A stretch of DNA of 64,000 nt from Pseudomonas uvaldensis. GTDB lineage: Bacteria; Pseudomonadota; Gammaproteobacteria; Pseudomonadales; Pseudomonadaceae. Both the position numbers and the translations under genes were made by a program. The stretch lies in NCBI RefSeq assembly GCF_021271205.1, contig NZ_JAIWKS010000003.1, positions 558,001 to 622,000 on the forward strand. The letters are read 5' to 3'. Within the stretch, counting starts at the first letter, position 1; each line of letters starts with the position of its first letter. The notes below the pieces were generated by a model. It searched no databases. It saw only the letters and a list, made by a program, of their open reading frames with translations, and was not told where the DNA came from. This document shows positions 38,088 through 50,377 of the stretch, piece by piece.

Positions 38088-38274
38088 TCGATGCACCAAA
38101 TAAGTGCGCTTATTGAGTGAGAGGAAGTGTGTAGCTGAGTAGCGTGATGGCGCCGTGCCGTGGTGAAACGCCACAGGGGAGGGTGACGTATACGTAACGG
38201 GAACAGTTTATTGAGCAGCCGGTGGGCTGCTTAATTGTTTCTGAATGTTGTATTGGTGGGGTGTTCAAGGCCTC

Positions 38275-38356
38275 TTCGCGAGCAAGCCCGCTCCCACAAG
38301 GACCGCGTTCTTCTTGGAAGAACTCCGTTCAATGTGGGAGCGGGCTTGCTCGCGAA
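38275..38356. repeat. Inverted REP pair, outward orientation
   Basis: The reverse core (TTCGCGAGCAAGCCCGCTCC) precedes the forward core (TGTGGGAGCGGGCTTGCTCG), with 34 bp between. The spacer contains its own imperfect repeat (TTCTTGGAAGAA). It lies 27 bp before the 3' end of the tubulin-like gene. The 190 bp before it, after the DUF2288 gene, hold nothing I recognise. Confidence 0.85.
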
Positions 38357-38382
38357 AGGGGCGACGCGGTGTCGTGCCGGGC

Positions 38383-40560
38383 TCAGTAAGTCCGCCCCGT
38401 GTGGTTATTAAGGGAAATAACCTTGGTCTTGCCAATGCGGTGCCGGTAGATCTCGCGCAGGTACTTGATGGCCTTCTTCACGCAGTCCCGCGACAGGCGG
38501 ATATCGTTGATCGACACGAACTTCTCCTTGTCGCTGATCAGCTCGCGGTATTTCTTTTCGTACATCGGCTTGATCGCATACCAGTTGGTGTCGAGGATCT
38601 TTGCCGGGTTCTCGAATTCGTTGAGCAGGTCGTCGATCCGTTCCTCGTCGAAGTCTTCGTTGATGATGAAGTCCAGGATCGAGTTGTCCAGGGTGTCGTC
38701 GAAGCGATACGGGTTGCGGGCGAAGCAGCGCTTGATGAAGGCCACGATCAGCGTCAGGAAATCGTCCGACAGGCATGGGCTCTTGGCGATCAGGGTGGTC
38801 AGCGACAGGTTGGCCGAGGCGCCGATCACCAGGGCATAGCGCTTGAGGGTGGTATTGGGAAACAGGCTGTTGAGGTGGGTCTTGAGCCGGTTCAGGTCCA
38901 TATAGGACAGCTTGTAGTCCTTGGGCAGCGAGACGATGGAGACCACCGACGAGCAGTTCTTGAAGAAATGCAGGTCGTGCAGGGCCGCGGCATCGTAGCC
39001 GGAGTTCTTGTACTGCTCCAGCGAAGCCCGGTAGCGCTTGGATTCGATCGGCAGCAGGCTGATGCCTTCGATGGCCTGGGTCACCTTGTTGAAATGCGGC
39101 AGATCGATGGAGCGGAAGAACAGGTCATCGATGTTCAGGCGTGGCGGCTCTTTATCGAACACCTTGAACTTGTCGTTGCTGGGTGCCGGGGTTTCCGGAA
39201 CGACGGATTCGGCGTAGGCAATCGCCACAGGGCCGGCCAGGCTCATGAACAGGTCGTTGGCATCCAGGCGGATGGTTTCGCCGATATCGATACCGGCGCG
39301 ACGGAAATAGTTCTGGTCGTAGTCGGTGGTGACGGCCTGGGCCGTCAGGATGTTGAAGATCTGCTGGGAGATGTACTGGTTGGCGTGCTTCTCCATGGCA
39401 TTGACATCGATGTTCTGGATGTTGCCGTCATCGCTTTCTTCGGCGTAGCGCATGATGTCGTTGGAAATCAGCATCATCGCGTTCCAGGGACGGATACGGC
39501 CCATGACGCTGGCTTCGCTGCTGTCTTCATTGGCGAAGTTGTACGAGAAATCCCATTCTTCCGAGAGGTATTTGCACAGCAGGCGTCCGGCGTTGATGTG
39601 CAATGCCTCGGACATTTCGCTGCGGTGATCGGAAATGTTCGGCAGCACGCAAATGCCGCTGGTGAAGATCGGCTCGAAGACGAAAGAGTGGCCGCTCTTG
39701 CTGTCATGCTCGTCCATCGGCTTGGTGTCGAACGTCTTGTTCATGTAGGAGTATTGCTGGGCCAGGCCGAACTCTGACGCCATGCCTGAACCGGTACCGC
39801 CGCCGGCACTGAAGATCGAGAAATACAGGCGCGACTGGTTGGCCTTGATGCCGCAGCTGTCGATCAGGTACGAGTGGATCATTTTCCAGTCAGGGCTGGA
39901 AAAGCGCTGGGTGTCCTTGTTCAGGATGATCTTGGCCAGGTACTGGCCGAGGATGGGAGCGTTACCGGCACCCCCGGCATGAACCTCCGACAGGTCCATG
40001 ATTTTCATCTTGCTGTAGTCACGCAGGAAGCCGCTTTTTTCGCCCTTGCGCGAGAAGCGGATGCGCCCGGCGATGTCCTTGTCCAGGTCGCCGAGCATGA
40101 CCAGAGGCTCCACCAAGAACACCGGCTTGGTTGCCTTGCCTGTGCCCAGGCGCAGGTTGGTGCGGATCCACTGTGCAGGCCGGTAGCCCTTGTCGTTGTA
40201 GCCCTTGTCCTCGGCATTGAATTCGTTGAGGTAGAACTTGCGGGCGTTGTACACCAGCTCCGCCACATCCAGGGCAATGTTTGAACCGCAACGACCCAGG
40301 CCGATCAGGCACACCGACGGGAATTCCTGCTGGTCGCGTTCGCTTTCCTCGTCCACCAGATGCGCAGGGCGCGGGAAAACGGTGTCACGCAGGCCGTCGA
40401 GGTTATCGAGGATACGGTCGGTGTTGGTTTCGGTGAAGTACAGGTACTGCTGGGACGACAGGGCGCGCAGGCCACCCGGGGACTTTGAGGTCTCAGGTCC
40501 GTTGGCGGCCGGGCTCAGGGTCAGATCGGATAACGCAGTGGAGGTTTTTTTTGAGGTCAT
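38383..40560 (-). CDS. Tubulin/FtsZ-superfamily GTPase-like protein (725 aa)
   Basis: The first 80 residues are low-complexity. A Rossmann start then reads LIGLGRCGSN (T1-type loop, G87-N94). The tubulin signature GGGTGSG is at 253-259 and an SND segment like the FtsZ PND at 366-368. A helix (ANQYISQQIFNILTAQ, 393-408) like FtsZ helix H7 is followed by RLDANDLFMSLAGPVAIAYA (431-450), which resembles the FtsZ catalytic T7 loop with two aspartates. The last 270 residues are unfamiliar. FtsZ is near 390 aa, so this is a large FtsZ-like member (Tubulin_2/FtsZl group). GTP binding and filament formation are inferred. It stands alone, last in its direction before a REP pair. Confidence 0.82.
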   Translation of the reverse strand: MTSKKTSTALSDLTLSPAANGPETSKSPGGLRALSSQQYLYFTETNTDRILDNLDGLRDTVFPRPAHLVDEESERDQQEFPSVCLIGLGRCGSNIALDVAELVYNARKFYLNEFNAEDKGYNDKGYRPAQWIRTNLRLGTGKATKPVFLVEPLVMLGDLDKDIAGRIRFSRKGEKSGFLRDYSKMKIMDLSEVHAGGAGNAPILGQYLAKIILNKDTQRFSSPDWKMIHSYLIDSCGIKANQSRLYFSIFSAGGGTGSGMASEFGLAQQYSYMNKTFDTKPMDEHDSKSGHSFVFEPIFTSGICVLPNISDHRSEMSEALHINAGRLLCKYLSEEWDFSYNFANEDSSEASVMGRIRPWNAMMLISNDIMRYAEESDDGNIQNIDVNAMEKHANQYISQQIFNILTAQAVTTDYDQNYFRRAGIDIGETIRLDANDLFMSLAGPVAIAYAESVVPETPAPSNDKFKVFDKEPPRLNIDDLFFRSIDLPHFNKVTQAIEGISLLPIESKRYRASLEQYKNSGYDAAALHDLHFFKNCSSVVSIVSLPKDYKLSYMDLNRLKTHLNSLFPNTTLKRYALVIGASANLSLTTLIAKSPCLSDDFLTLIVAFIKRCFARNPYRFDDTLDNSILDFIINEDFDEERIDDLLNEFENPAKILDTNWYAIKPMYEKKYRELISDKEKFVSINDIRLSRDCVKKAIKYLREIYRHRIGKTKVISLNNHTGRTY

Positions 40561-40917
40561 GGTGCGCGTATGCCTGAGCTGTTCGGCTCGACAATCGTTG
40601 TCATCGAACCATCGCTGATGGGAGCTCGCGCCCTGGTTGGCGCGAAGGTCGGCCCAAGCGTTCAGGACAGCAGCCTGACAGCGCTCGGGTAAATCTATTC
40701 ATGTTGGATCGGCCAGCGAGGGATGATCTTTAATCAGGATTGGGCAAAATGATGGCAATTGTCACAGTCACTTGATTGCCGTCAATAAACCCGCCGCACC
40801 CATGGCCCGGTATCAGCGGGGCGAATGATTGGAGACAGCCCGCGCTGCGCTATCTAGATTGCAGATTCAGGGCCCGGATGCCTCGCCGTTGCCCCATAAC
40901 AATAAAGAGACGGACCC
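40561..40917. promoter_or_regulatory. Divergent control region, tubulin-like gene and MFS gene
   Basis: This 357-bp region has no gene. On the minus strand TTGACG (40780-40785) and GACAAT (40758-40763), 16 bp apart, could drive the tubulin-like gene with a leader of about 190 nt. That leader contains a GCGCC/GGCGC hairpin near 40629-40644. On the plus strand TTGGAG (40829-40834) and TATCTA (40851-40856), 16 bp apart, could drive the MFS gene. Both are by-eye predictions. Confidence 0.35.
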
Positions 40918-42267
40918 ATGCAGAACTCGACCCAAGCGGCGAATGCCTGGCGCATTCTGTTCCTGTTGTTCCTGGCCAACCTGTTCAACTTTTTCGACCG
41001 CACCATCCCGGCCATCATCATCGAGCCGATTCGCATGGAGTGGAGCCTCAGCGACTTCCAGATTGGCATCATCGGTACGGCCTTCACCATCGTCTACGCC
41101 ATCGCTGGCCTGCCGTTGGGGCGCATGGCCGATACCGGTTCGCGCAGCCGGTTGATGGGCTGGGGGCTGGCGGCCTGGAGCGGGCTGACGGCGGTCAATG
41201 GCCTGGTGGGCAGCTTCTGGGCATTCCTGGTGGTGCGCATGGGGGTGGGGATTGGTGAGGCCAGTTATGCGCCAGCGGCCAACTCGTTAATCGGCGACTT
41301 GTTTCCGGCCCACCGCCGGGCGCGGGCCATGGGTATCTTCATGCTGGGGTTGCCGATCGGGCTGCTGTTGGCCTTCTTCACCATCGGGGCGATGGTCAAG
41401 GCCTTCGACAGTTGGCGGGCCCCGTTCTTTATCGCCGCGGTGCCGGGGTTGGTGCTGGCGGTGTTCATGTTTTTCATCAAGGAGCCCAAGCGCGGCGCGG
41501 CGGAAACCGTGCAGGTATCCCAGGAAAAAATCGACCGGCCGATTCGTCGGGTGCTGGCGATTCCCACGTTCCTGTGGCTGGTGCTGGCGGGGTTGTGCTT
41601 CAACTTTGCTACCTATGCCTGCAACTCCTTCCTGGTGCCGATGCTGCAACGCTATTTCCTGATGCCATTGCATGAGGCCGCCGTTGCCACGGGGATCATG
41701 GTCGGTGTGACCGGGCTGTTCGGGTTAACCCTGGGGGGCTGGATCGCCGACAAGATTCATCAAAGGGTGCCCAACGGTCGCCTGCTGTTCGCGGCGTTCA
41801 GCCTGGTGATCTCTACGCTCACCACGGCGTGGGCGCTGCACGCCGGACGCATTGAAATCGGCGTGTTCGTCGCGGTGTTCAGCGTCGGTTGGCTGTTTGC
41901 CTACACCTTCTATACCTGTGTCTACACAGCGATCCAGGACGTGGTGGAACCGCGCTTGCGGGCGACAGCGATGGCGTTGTTCTTCGCCGGCCTGTACCTG
42001 CTCGGCGGTGGCCTGGGGCCGGTGGTGGTCGGTGGCTTGTCGGATTATTTCGCCCGCACCGCCATGGCCGCGGCCGGCGTTGACCAGATGACCGAGGCCT
42101 TCAAGGCCATTGGCTTGCATGACGCGATGTACCTGATCCCGGTGGCGTTGTTCATGACCATGCTGTTCCTGTTCCTGGCGTCGCGTTGTTTCACCCGCGA
42201 TGCGAAGAGGATGAAGCAGGGGATGAGTGGGGTGGTCGACCCGGTGGGCACAGCGGCGACAGCATAA
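40918..42267 (+). CDS. Spinster-like MFS transporter
   Basis: This is a 449-aa, 12-helix major facilitator protein. The N-terminal LFNFFDRTIPAIIIEPIRME and the loop GLPLGRMADTGSRSRLMGWG, followed by RMGVGIGEASYAPAANSLIG, are typical of the spinster-type group, which includes lipid and organic-anion transporters. The substrate is unknown. There are no neighbouring metabolic genes in its operon. GAGACGG precedes ATG 40918. Confidence 0.85.
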   Translation: MQNSTQAANAWRILFLLFLANLFNFFDRTIPAIIIEPIRMEWSLSDFQIGIIGTAFTIVYAIAGLPLGRMADTGSRSRLMGWGLAAWSGLTAVNGLVGSFWAFLVVRMGVGIGEASYAPAANSLIGDLFPAHRRARAMGIFMLGLPIGLLLAFFTIGAMVKAFDSWRAPFFIAAVPGLVLAVFMFFIKEPKRGAAETVQVSQEKIDRPIRRVLAIPTFLWLVLAGLCFNFATYACNSFLVPMLQRYFLMPLHEAAVATGIMVGVTGLFGLTLGGWIADKIHQRVPNGRLLFAAFSLVISTLTTAWALHAGRIEIGVFVAVFSVGWLFAYTFYTCVYTAIQDVVEPRLRATAMALFFAGLYLLGGGLGPVVVGGLSDYFARTAMAAAGVDQMTEAFKAIGLHDAMYLIPVALFMTMLFLFLASRCFTRDAKRMKQGMSGVVDPVGTAATA

Positions 42268-42329
42268 TGCCGCACACAAGAAGCAAGCCCTGCACAACCC
42301 CTCGCCACGGGTTTCTGCGCTAAGCCTGG

Positions 42330-43847
42330 TTACCGCTCTTTCTCATCCCGCCCACGTAGCAGTTGATTGGGCATCGCCACCGCGGCCGCCAGCCCCAGCA
42401 GCGATACCGCCGCGCTGATCAACAGCAGGTGTTGGAAGGTGCTCTGCAACTCCTGGCGCAAGGCGTTCTGCGCCTCGCCCGGAGCGGCGTTCAGGCCGTC
42501 CAGCAGGACGTTGCCCGAATGTCCTTCGCCCAGCAGCGCCGAACCGCTGAGCTGGGCAAAGCTGGAGTCCTGTAGCAACGCCAGCAGTAACGCCGACATC
42601 AGCGCCACGCCCACCGCGCCGCCCAGGGAACGGAACAGGTTGGTGGTGCTGGTGGCGACGCCGATGTCCTGCTGTTGCACTGAATTCTGCGAGCCCACCA
42701 GCGAGGTGGGGAACTGCATGCCGGACGCGATGCCACCGAGCAGCATGAACAGGCTGCTGAGCCAGAACGCGCCGGGTGGTGTGAAGGCCATACCGAGAAT
42801 GGCGAAAGGAAAGAGCAGGGCGCCGCTGAGGATCATCGGTTTGTAACGGCCCGTGACCGATGTGCGCCGCCCCGCGAAATACGCGCCCATGGGCAATCCC
42901 ATCGCCAGCGGCAACAGGTGCAACGCTGCGCTGTCGGCGCCTGCACCGGTCACGCTCTGAAAGCGCAACGGCACCAGCACGGTCAGGGAAATCGCCTGGA
43001 AACTGGTGAAGAAAACGGTGCACCAGCACAGCACCGCGCTGCGGTTGACGAACAAGTGCATTGGCAACAGGGGCTCCTTTGCCCGGCGCTCATGCCAGAC
43101 GAAGACTGCCAGTGCCACCACCGCACCACCCAGCAACGCCAGCACGTCCTGGCTGTGCCAGGCGTATCCCTGGCCGATTTGGGTTATGCCCAGCAGCAAC
43201 GCGGTCAGGCCGATGATCAGGAGCACGGTGCCCAGGTAGTCGATGATCGGCGTACGTTGCGGCACCGCCAGCCCGACCAGGGTGCGCCGGGCCACCAGCC
43301 AGGCGCCCAGGCCCAGCGGCAGGTTGATCCAGAACACCCAGCGCCACGACAGGTACTCGGTCATGTAGCCACCCAGCACCGGCCCGGCGACGCTGGCTAC
43401 CGCGTACATGCTGCTGAAATAGCCCTGGTAGCGACCCCGCTCGCGGGGTGGCACGATGTCGCCGATGATTGCCTGGCTGACGGAAATCATGCCGCCGGCG
43501 CCGATGCCTTGGACGATCCGCGCCAGTACCAACTGCTCCATGCTTTGCGCCAGTCCGCAGAAGAGCGAGGCCAGGGTAAACAGGCCCATGCCGAACAGCA
43601 TCAGCGGGCGCCGTCCATAGAGGTCACCGAGCTTGCCGTAGATCGGCACCGCCACGGTCATGGACACCATGTAGCCGGAGATCACCCAGGCGAGCAGGCT
43701 GAGGTCTTTGAACTGGGCGGAAATGGCAGGCATCGAGACGGCGACGATGGTCTGGTCCAGGGCACCCAGGAAAATCGCCAGCATCAGTGCGATCAGGATG
43801 CTGTGAATGGCGGGTTGTTGGGCTTGGGCAGTGTTGAGGTGATTCAA
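42330..43847 (-). CDS. DHA2-type MFS multidrug transporter
   Basis: This 505-aa, 14-helix transporter has the EmrB/QacA-type motifs LGALDQTIVAVSMPAIS in helix 1 and GKLGDLYGRRP in the first cytosolic loop, plus motif C in helix 5 (GPVLGGYMTE). It probably extrudes drugs or aromatic compounds by proton antiport. The start is TTG 43847 with only a weak AGG upstream, so the first residues are uncertain. It lies 57 bp downstream of pobA on the same strand and may be cotranscribed with it. Confidence 0.87.
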   Translation of the reverse strand: MNHLNTAQAQQPAIHSILIALMLAIFLGALDQTIVAVSMPAISAQFKDLSLLAWVISGYMVSMTVAVPIYGKLGDLYGRRPLMLFGMGLFTLASLFCGLAQSMEQLVLARIVQGIGAGGMISVSQAIIGDIVPPRERGRYQGYFSSMYAVASVAGPVLGGYMTEYLSWRWVFWINLPLGLGAWLVARRTLVGLAVPQRTPIIDYLGTVLLIIGLTALLLGITQIGQGYAWHSQDVLALLGGAVVALAVFVWHERRAKEPLLPMHLFVNRSAVLCWCTVFFTSFQAISLTVLVPLRFQSVTGAGADSAALHLLPLAMGLPMGAYFAGRRTSVTGRYKPMILSGALLFPFAILGMAFTPPGAFWLSSLFMLLGGIASGMQFPTSLVGSQNSVQQQDIGVATSTTNLFRSLGGAVGVALMSALLLALLQDSSFAQLSGSALLGEGHSGNVLLDGLNAAPGEAQNALRQELQSTFQHLLLISAAVSLLGLAAAVAMPNQLLRGRDEKER

Positions 43848-43904
43848 GGTAAACCTGCGGGCGTCACGCCGGGGCCGGAACCCGCAGTGTAAATCGGTAG
43901 GCGG

Positions 43905-46151
<2,247 letters not shown>

Positions 46152-46158
46152 GCCCGCT

Positions 46159-46335
46159 TCAGCGCAGGGCGTTCAGGGTCGCGTTGTGGGGAATACAGCG
46201 TTCCAGGTTGCAGCTGGCGTATTCGCGGGGTTGTTGCCTGGCCTGTTCGACCCGGTAGGCCGCGGTGCCATAGAGCGCAAGCGTGGCAGCGCAGGTGATG
46301 AAAACGGCGAAGCGCCTTTTTGTTCTGATGTTCAT
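46159..46335 (-). CDS. Small single-pass membrane protein
   Basis: This 58-aa protein has a basic start (MNIRTKRRF), one membrane or signal helix (AVFITCAATLALYGTAA) and a short periplasmic tail with two cysteines (SCNLERCIP) that could form a disulfide. AGAGG lies eight bases before ATG 46335. It is convergent with pobR. No family recognised. Confidence 0.55.
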   Translation of the reverse strand: MNIRTKRRFAVFITCAATLALYGTAAYRVEQARQQPREYASCNLERCIPHNATLNALR

Positions 46336-46453
46336 GGCGGTGACCTCTGAACGAATACCCGGGGGTACTACGTTGAGCATAGGTCAGCGTGGGGGAGTTG
46401 CCACTCGAACAGCACGGGATGTAATCCGATATTCAGAACATCGATATCCCCCT

Positions 46454-46481
46454 TGTGGGAGCGAGCAGGCTCGCTCCCACA
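46454..46481. repeat. Compact REP hairpin
   Basis: A perfect 12-bp inverted repeat TGTGGGAGCGAG / CTCGCTCCCACA has a 4-nt loop. This is the terminal arms of a REP pair collapsed to one hairpin, placed 25 bp beyond the DUF5064-like gene's 3' end. Confidence 0.8.
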
Positions 46482-46506
46482 GGGCTCGGCGTGACCTTCA
46501 AGTGGG

Positions 46507-46866
46507 TTACGCCAAGTGCTCAGGGCGCACCGGATCCCCCGGTTTCACATCCAGTTGTTTGCGCACGTCTTCGAACATTTCATCGTAATACTTGTGCATC
46601 GAGCCGATGCTGGCGTGCTTGGGCAGGCCATATGTCTGGGCGATGCGCGTGGCGTGGCGGGCGAAGTCGAAGGCCAGGTCCTTGGCGAGGAAGAACGTCT
46701 CGTCCACGGTCTTGTCCTCGACCGTGCCGTGCAAGCGGAACGACATGCCTTCGCCCTCCTTGGGATCCTGCGCCGTTTCATAATCGATGCACAGGTTGTA
46801 GCTGAAATCGTCCTTGTTCAGCGCATGGCGTTCCATGTGCAGGTGACCGGGTTGGAACATGGCCAT
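46507..46866 (-). CDS. DUF5064-like small protein
   Basis: This 119-aa soluble protein has central beta strands (GMSFRLHGTVEDKTVDETFF) and a helical second half (DLAFDFARHATRIAQTYG). It resembles a Pseudomonas-restricted family. It has three in-frame ATGs; the one at 46866 is eight bases from GGAG while the first (46872) is only two, so I use 46866. It lies 63 bp after arcC on the same strand and may be the tail of the arc transcript. Confidence 0.68.
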   Translation of the reverse strand: MAMFQPGHLHMERHALNKDDFSYNLCIDYETAQDPKEGEGMSFRLHGTVEDKTVDETFFLAKDLAFDFARHATRIAQTYGLPKHASIGSMHKYYDEMFEDVRKQLDVKPGDPVRPEHLA

Positions 46867-46929
46867 AAACATCTCTCCTTTGAAAGCCTGGAGAAGGGCA
46901 GACCCTGGATCTGCCCCGCAAGTTTCCTG

Positions 46930-47859
46930 TTATCGATAAGCGATGCCGGGTGTCGCCGTGCCGATACGGGTGCCGGCGGTACCCTGGACGATGGCGTCGA
47001 TGTCCGAGAGTGAACCGATTACCGCCACCTTGCCAGTGTTGCGTGCAAACTCGCAGGCAGCCTGCACCTTCGGTCCCATGGAGCCGGCGGCGAAACCGAG
47101 CTTGTCCATTTCGTCGGGATGGGCTTGGGCGATGGCTTTCTGGGTTGGCTTACCGAAGTCGACGAACGCGGCGTTGACGTCCGTGGCGATCACCAGCAGA
47201 TCGCTTTCCAGCTGTTCGGCCAGCAGCGCCGAGCAGAGGTCTTTGTCGATCACCGCTTCGACCCCTTGCAGCTTGCCGTCGGCGTCGTACATCGTCGGGA
47301 TGCCTCCGCCGCCGGCACAGATCACGATGCTGCCTTTTTCCAGCAGCCATTTGATCGGACGGATTTCAAAGATGCGCTTGGGGCGCGGGCTGGCGACCAC
47401 CCGCCGGAACTTGTCACCGTCCGGGGCGATGGCCCAGCCTTTTTCGGCGGCCAGTTTCTGTGCCTGTTCCTGGCTGTAGACCGGCCCGATGGGTTTGGTC
47501 GGGTTCTGGAAGGCCGGGTCATTGGCGTCCACTTCCACCTGGGTCAGCAGGGTCGCGAACGGTACTTCGAAGTCCAGCAGGTTGCCCAGTTCCTGCTCGA
47601 TGATGTAACCGATCATGCCTTCGGTTTCGGCCCCCAGCACGTCCAGCGGATAAGGCGTCACCGAGGTGTAGGCCGCGGCTTGCAACGACAACAGGCCGAC
47701 TTGCGGGCCGTTGCCGTGGGCGATGACCAGCTGGTTGCCGGGGTGGATCTTGGCGATCTGTTCGGTGGCGATGCGGATATTGGTGCGTTGATTGTCTGCG
47801 GTCATGGGCTCACCCCGACGCAGGAGGGCGTTTCCGCCCAGGGCAACGACGATGCGCAT
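46930..47859 (-). CDS. arcC: Carbamate kinase
   Basis: This 309-aa amino-acid-kinase-fold enzyme makes ATP from carbamoyl phosphate and ADP, the energy step of the arginine deiminase pathway. Visible motifs are [27 protein letters not shown] and CAGGGGIPT. It is the last core gene of arcDABC. The arcB-arcC gap (151 bp) holds a REP pair, which may uncouple its level from the upstream genes. Confidence 0.96.
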   Translation of the reverse strand: MRIVVALGGNALLRRGEPMTADNQRTNIRIATEQIAKIHPGNQLVIAHGNGPQVGLLSLQAAAYTSVTPYPLDVLGAETEGMIGYIIEQELGNLLDFEVPFATLLTQVEVDANDPAFQNPTKPIGPVYSQEQAQKLAAEKGWAIAPDGDKFRRVVASPRPKRIFEIRPIKWLLEKGSIVICAGGGGIPTMYDADGKLQGVEAVIDKDLCSALLAEQLESDLLVIATDVNAAFVDFGKPTQKAIAQAHPDEMDKLGFAAGSMGPKVQAACEFARNTGKVAVIGSLSDIDAIVQGTAGTRIGTATPGIAYR

Positions 47860-47903
47860 GGTGTTGTCCTTCTACAAAAAATGGAACTGACAACGCATGC
47901 CCT

Positions 47904-47992
47904 TGTGGGAGCGGGCTTGCTCGCGAAAGCGGTGTGTCAGTTATCGATGTGTTGGCTGATACTGCGCTTTCGCGAGCAAGCCCGCTCCCACA
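47904..47992. repeat. Inverted REP pair inside the arc operon
   Basis: Two full cores (TGTGGGAGCGGGCTTGCTCG and inverse) face inward across about 41 bp, starting 44 bp upstream of arcC and ending 18 bp after the arcB stop. In the transcript it would form a long hairpin between two cistrons of one operon. Confidence 0.88.
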
Positions 47993-48010
47993 GAGGGGGC
48001 GGCGCGTGGT

Positions 48011-49021
48011 TCAGAGATCCGCCAACGTCGACACCAGGATCGCCTTGATGGTGTGCATGCGGTTTTCCGCTTGCTCGAAGGCGATGCAGGCCGGTGATTC
48101 GAACACGTCGTCGGTGACCTCTATGCCGTTGGCCAGGTGTGGATACTGCTCGGCGATCTGTTTGCCGACTTTGGTGTCACTGTTATGGAACGCCGGCAGA
48201 CAATGCATGAACTTCGTGCGTGGGTTGCCGGTGGCTTTCATCAGTTGGGCGTTGACCTGGTAGGGCAGCAATTGCTCGATCCGTTCGGCCCAGGCTTCGA
48301 CCGGCTCACCCATGGACACCCAGACGTCGGTGTGGATGAAGTCCACGCCTTTGACCGCCGCTTTCGGGTCTTCGGTCAGGGTGATGCGTGCGCCGCTTTC
48401 CTCGGCGTACTGATGGCAGCGTTGCACCAGGTCGTCATGGGGCCACAACGCTTTCGGCGCGCAGATGCGCACGTCCATGCCCAGTTTGGCGCCGATCAGC
48501 AGCAGTGAGTTGCCCATGTTGTTCCGTGCATCGCCCAGGTACGCGTAGCTGATTTCATGGATTGGCTTGTCGGCATGCTCGCGCATGGTCAGCACGTCGG
48601 CGATCATTTGCGTCGGGTGATATTCATCGGTCAGGCCGTTAAACACCGGCACGCCGGCGAACTTCGCCAGTTCTTCGACGATTTCCTGTTTGAAGCCCCG
48701 GTATTCGATGGCGTCGTACATGCGCCCCAGCACGCGGGCGGTGTCCTTCATGCTCTCCTTGTGGCCGATCTGCGAAGAGTTGGGGTCGATGTAAGTGACG
48801 TTCGCGCCCTGGTCATAGGCGGCCACTTCGAAAGCGCAGCGGGTACGGGTCGAGGTTTTTTCGAAGATCAGCGCAATGTTGTTGCCCTTGAGGTGTTGCT
48901 GTTCGGTGCCGGTGTACTTGGCCCGTTTGAGGTCGCGGGACAGGTCCAGCAAGTAGCGCAATTCGCGGGGGGTGTGGTGTTCGAGGCTGAGCAGGTTACG
49001 GTTGTGGATGTTGAACGCCAT
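48011..49021 (-). CDS. arcB: Catabolic ornithine carbamoyltransferase
   Basis: This 336-aa enzyme splits citrulline with phosphate to ornithine and carbamoyl phosphate. The carbamoyl-phosphate motif STRT (57-60) and the ornithine-binding HCLPAFH are present. The N-terminus [20 protein letters not shown] is typical of the catabolic ArcB type. AAGGAG precedes ATG 49021. It is the third gene of arcDABC. Confidence 0.96.
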   Translation of the reverse strand: MAFNIHNRNLLSLEHHTPRELRYLLDLSRDLKRAKYTGTEQQHLKGNNIALIFEKTSTRTRCAFEVAAYDQGANVTYIDPNSSQIGHKESMKDTARVLGRMYDAIEYRGFKQEIVEELAKFAGVPVFNGLTDEYHPTQMIADVLTMREHADKPIHEISYAYLGDARNNMGNSLLLIGAKLGMDVRICAPKALWPHDDLVQRCHQYAEESGARITLTEDPKAAVKGVDFIHTDVWVSMGEPVEAWAERIEQLLPYQVNAQLMKATGNPRTKFMHCLPAFHNSDTKVGKQIAEQYPHLANGIEVTDDVFESPACIAFEQAENRMHTIKAILVSTLADL

Positions 49022-49089
49022 GATGGATCTCCTTGGGTTTCGGTAATCCCCTGGGCGGTGTTCGGTCAACACCGGCCCAGGCGCAAAAG

Positions 49090-50346
49090 TCAGTAGTCGA
49101 TCGGGTCGCGGAGGATCGGGCAGGTCATGCAATGGCCGCCGCCGCGACCCCGTCCCAGCTCGCTGGCGCTGATGGTGATGACTTCCACCCCGGCCTTGCG
49201 CAGCAGCGTGTTGGTGTAGGTGTTGCGGTCGTAGCCGATCACCACTCCAGGTTCCAGTGCCACCACGTTGTTGCCGTCGTCCCATTGCTCGCGTTCGGCG
49301 GCGAAGCTGTTGCCGCCGGTTTCCACCACGCGCAATGCGGGCAACTTGAGGGCTGCCGCCACGGTGTCGAGGAAGCTGCCTTCCTCCCGACGCACATCGA
49401 TGCCGCCGGGCTTGCTCTCATCGGGGCGCAGGGAGAAGGCGACGATCTGGCTGACCACTTCCGGGAAAATCGTCACCAGGTCGCGGTCGCAGAAGCTGAA
49501 CACGGTGTCCAGATGCATGGCCGCGCGAGACTTCGGCAAACCGGCGACAATCACCCGCTCCACGGCCTTGTGCTGGAACAGGTTCAGCGCCAGTTGGCCG
49601 ATGGCCTGGCGGGATGAGCGCTCGCCCATGCCTATCAGCACCACGCCGTTGCCGATAGGCATCACGTCGCCGCCTTCCAGGGTGGCGCTGCCGTGGTCCA
49701 GGTCCGGGTTGCCGTACCAGATCTGGAAGTCGGCGTCGGTGAACTCGGGATGGAACTTGTAGATGGCCGTTGCCAGCAGGGTTTCCTGGCGCCGCGCCGG
49801 CCAGTACATCGGGTTCAGGGTCACGCCGCCGTAGATCCAGCAGGTGGTGTCGCGGGTGAACTGGGTATTGGGCAACGGTGGCAGGATGAAGCTGGAGTGC
49901 CCGAGGAAGTCGCGGAACATCTGGATGGTCTTGCCACCGAAGCTGTCTGGCAGGTCGTCGGCCGAGACGCCGCCAATCAGGAACTCGGCGATATGGCGTG
50001 GCTCCAGGCTGCGCAGCCACGAACCGACTTCATTCACCAGGCCCAGGCCCACCGAGTTGGCGGTGATCTTGCGCTGCAGGATCCAGTCCAGGGCTTCGGG
50101 GATGGCGACGATGTCGGTCAGCAGGTTGTGCATTTCCAGCACATCGATGTCACGCTCGCGCATCTTGGTGACGAAATCGAAATGGTCGCGCTTGGCCTGG
50201 TTGACCCAGATCACGTCGTCGAACAGCAGCTCGTCGCAGTTGTTCGGGGTCAAGCGTTGATGGGCCAGGCCTGGGGAACACACCATGACTTTACGTAATT
50301 TACCGGCTTCGGAATGAACGCCGTACTTCACTTTTTCCGTGGTCAT
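49090..50346 (-). CDS. arcA: Arginine deiminase
   Basis: This 418-aa enzyme hydrolyses arginine to citrulline and ammonia, the entry step of anaerobic arginine fermentation. The nucleophile is Cys406 ([10 protein letters not shown]), matching the residue number in the P. aeruginosa enzyme. The substrate-guanidinium residues lie in [21 protein letters not shown] precedes ATG 50346. It is the second gene of arcDABC. Confidence 0.97.
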   Translation of the reverse strand: MTTEKVKYGVHSEAGKLRKVMVCSPGLAHQRLTPNNCDELLFDDVIWVNQAKRDHFDFVTKMRERDIDVLEMHNLLTDIVAIPEALDWILQRKITANSVGLGLVNEVGSWLRSLEPRHIAEFLIGGVSADDLPDSFGGKTIQMFRDFLGHSSFILPPLPNTQFTRDTTCWIYGGVTLNPMYWPARRQETLLATAIYKFHPEFTDADFQIWYGNPDLDHGSATLEGGDVMPIGNGVVLIGMGERSSRQAIGQLALNLFQHKAVERVIVAGLPKSRAAMHLDTVFSFCDRDLVTIFPEVVSQIVAFSLRPDESKPGGIDVRREEGSFLDTVAAALKLPALRVVETGGNSFAAEREQWDDGNNVVALEPGVVIGYDRNTYTNTLLRKAGVEVITISASELGRGRGGGHCMTCPILRDPIDY

Positions 50347-50377
50347 TACAAATCCTCCCGTTAAAACAGTCAGCCAG

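Noticed and set aside
38383..40560. The tubulin-like gene as cell-division FtsZ or phage PhuZ
   Set aside because: It is almost twice the FtsZ length, is not in a dcw cluster, and no phage genes flank it.
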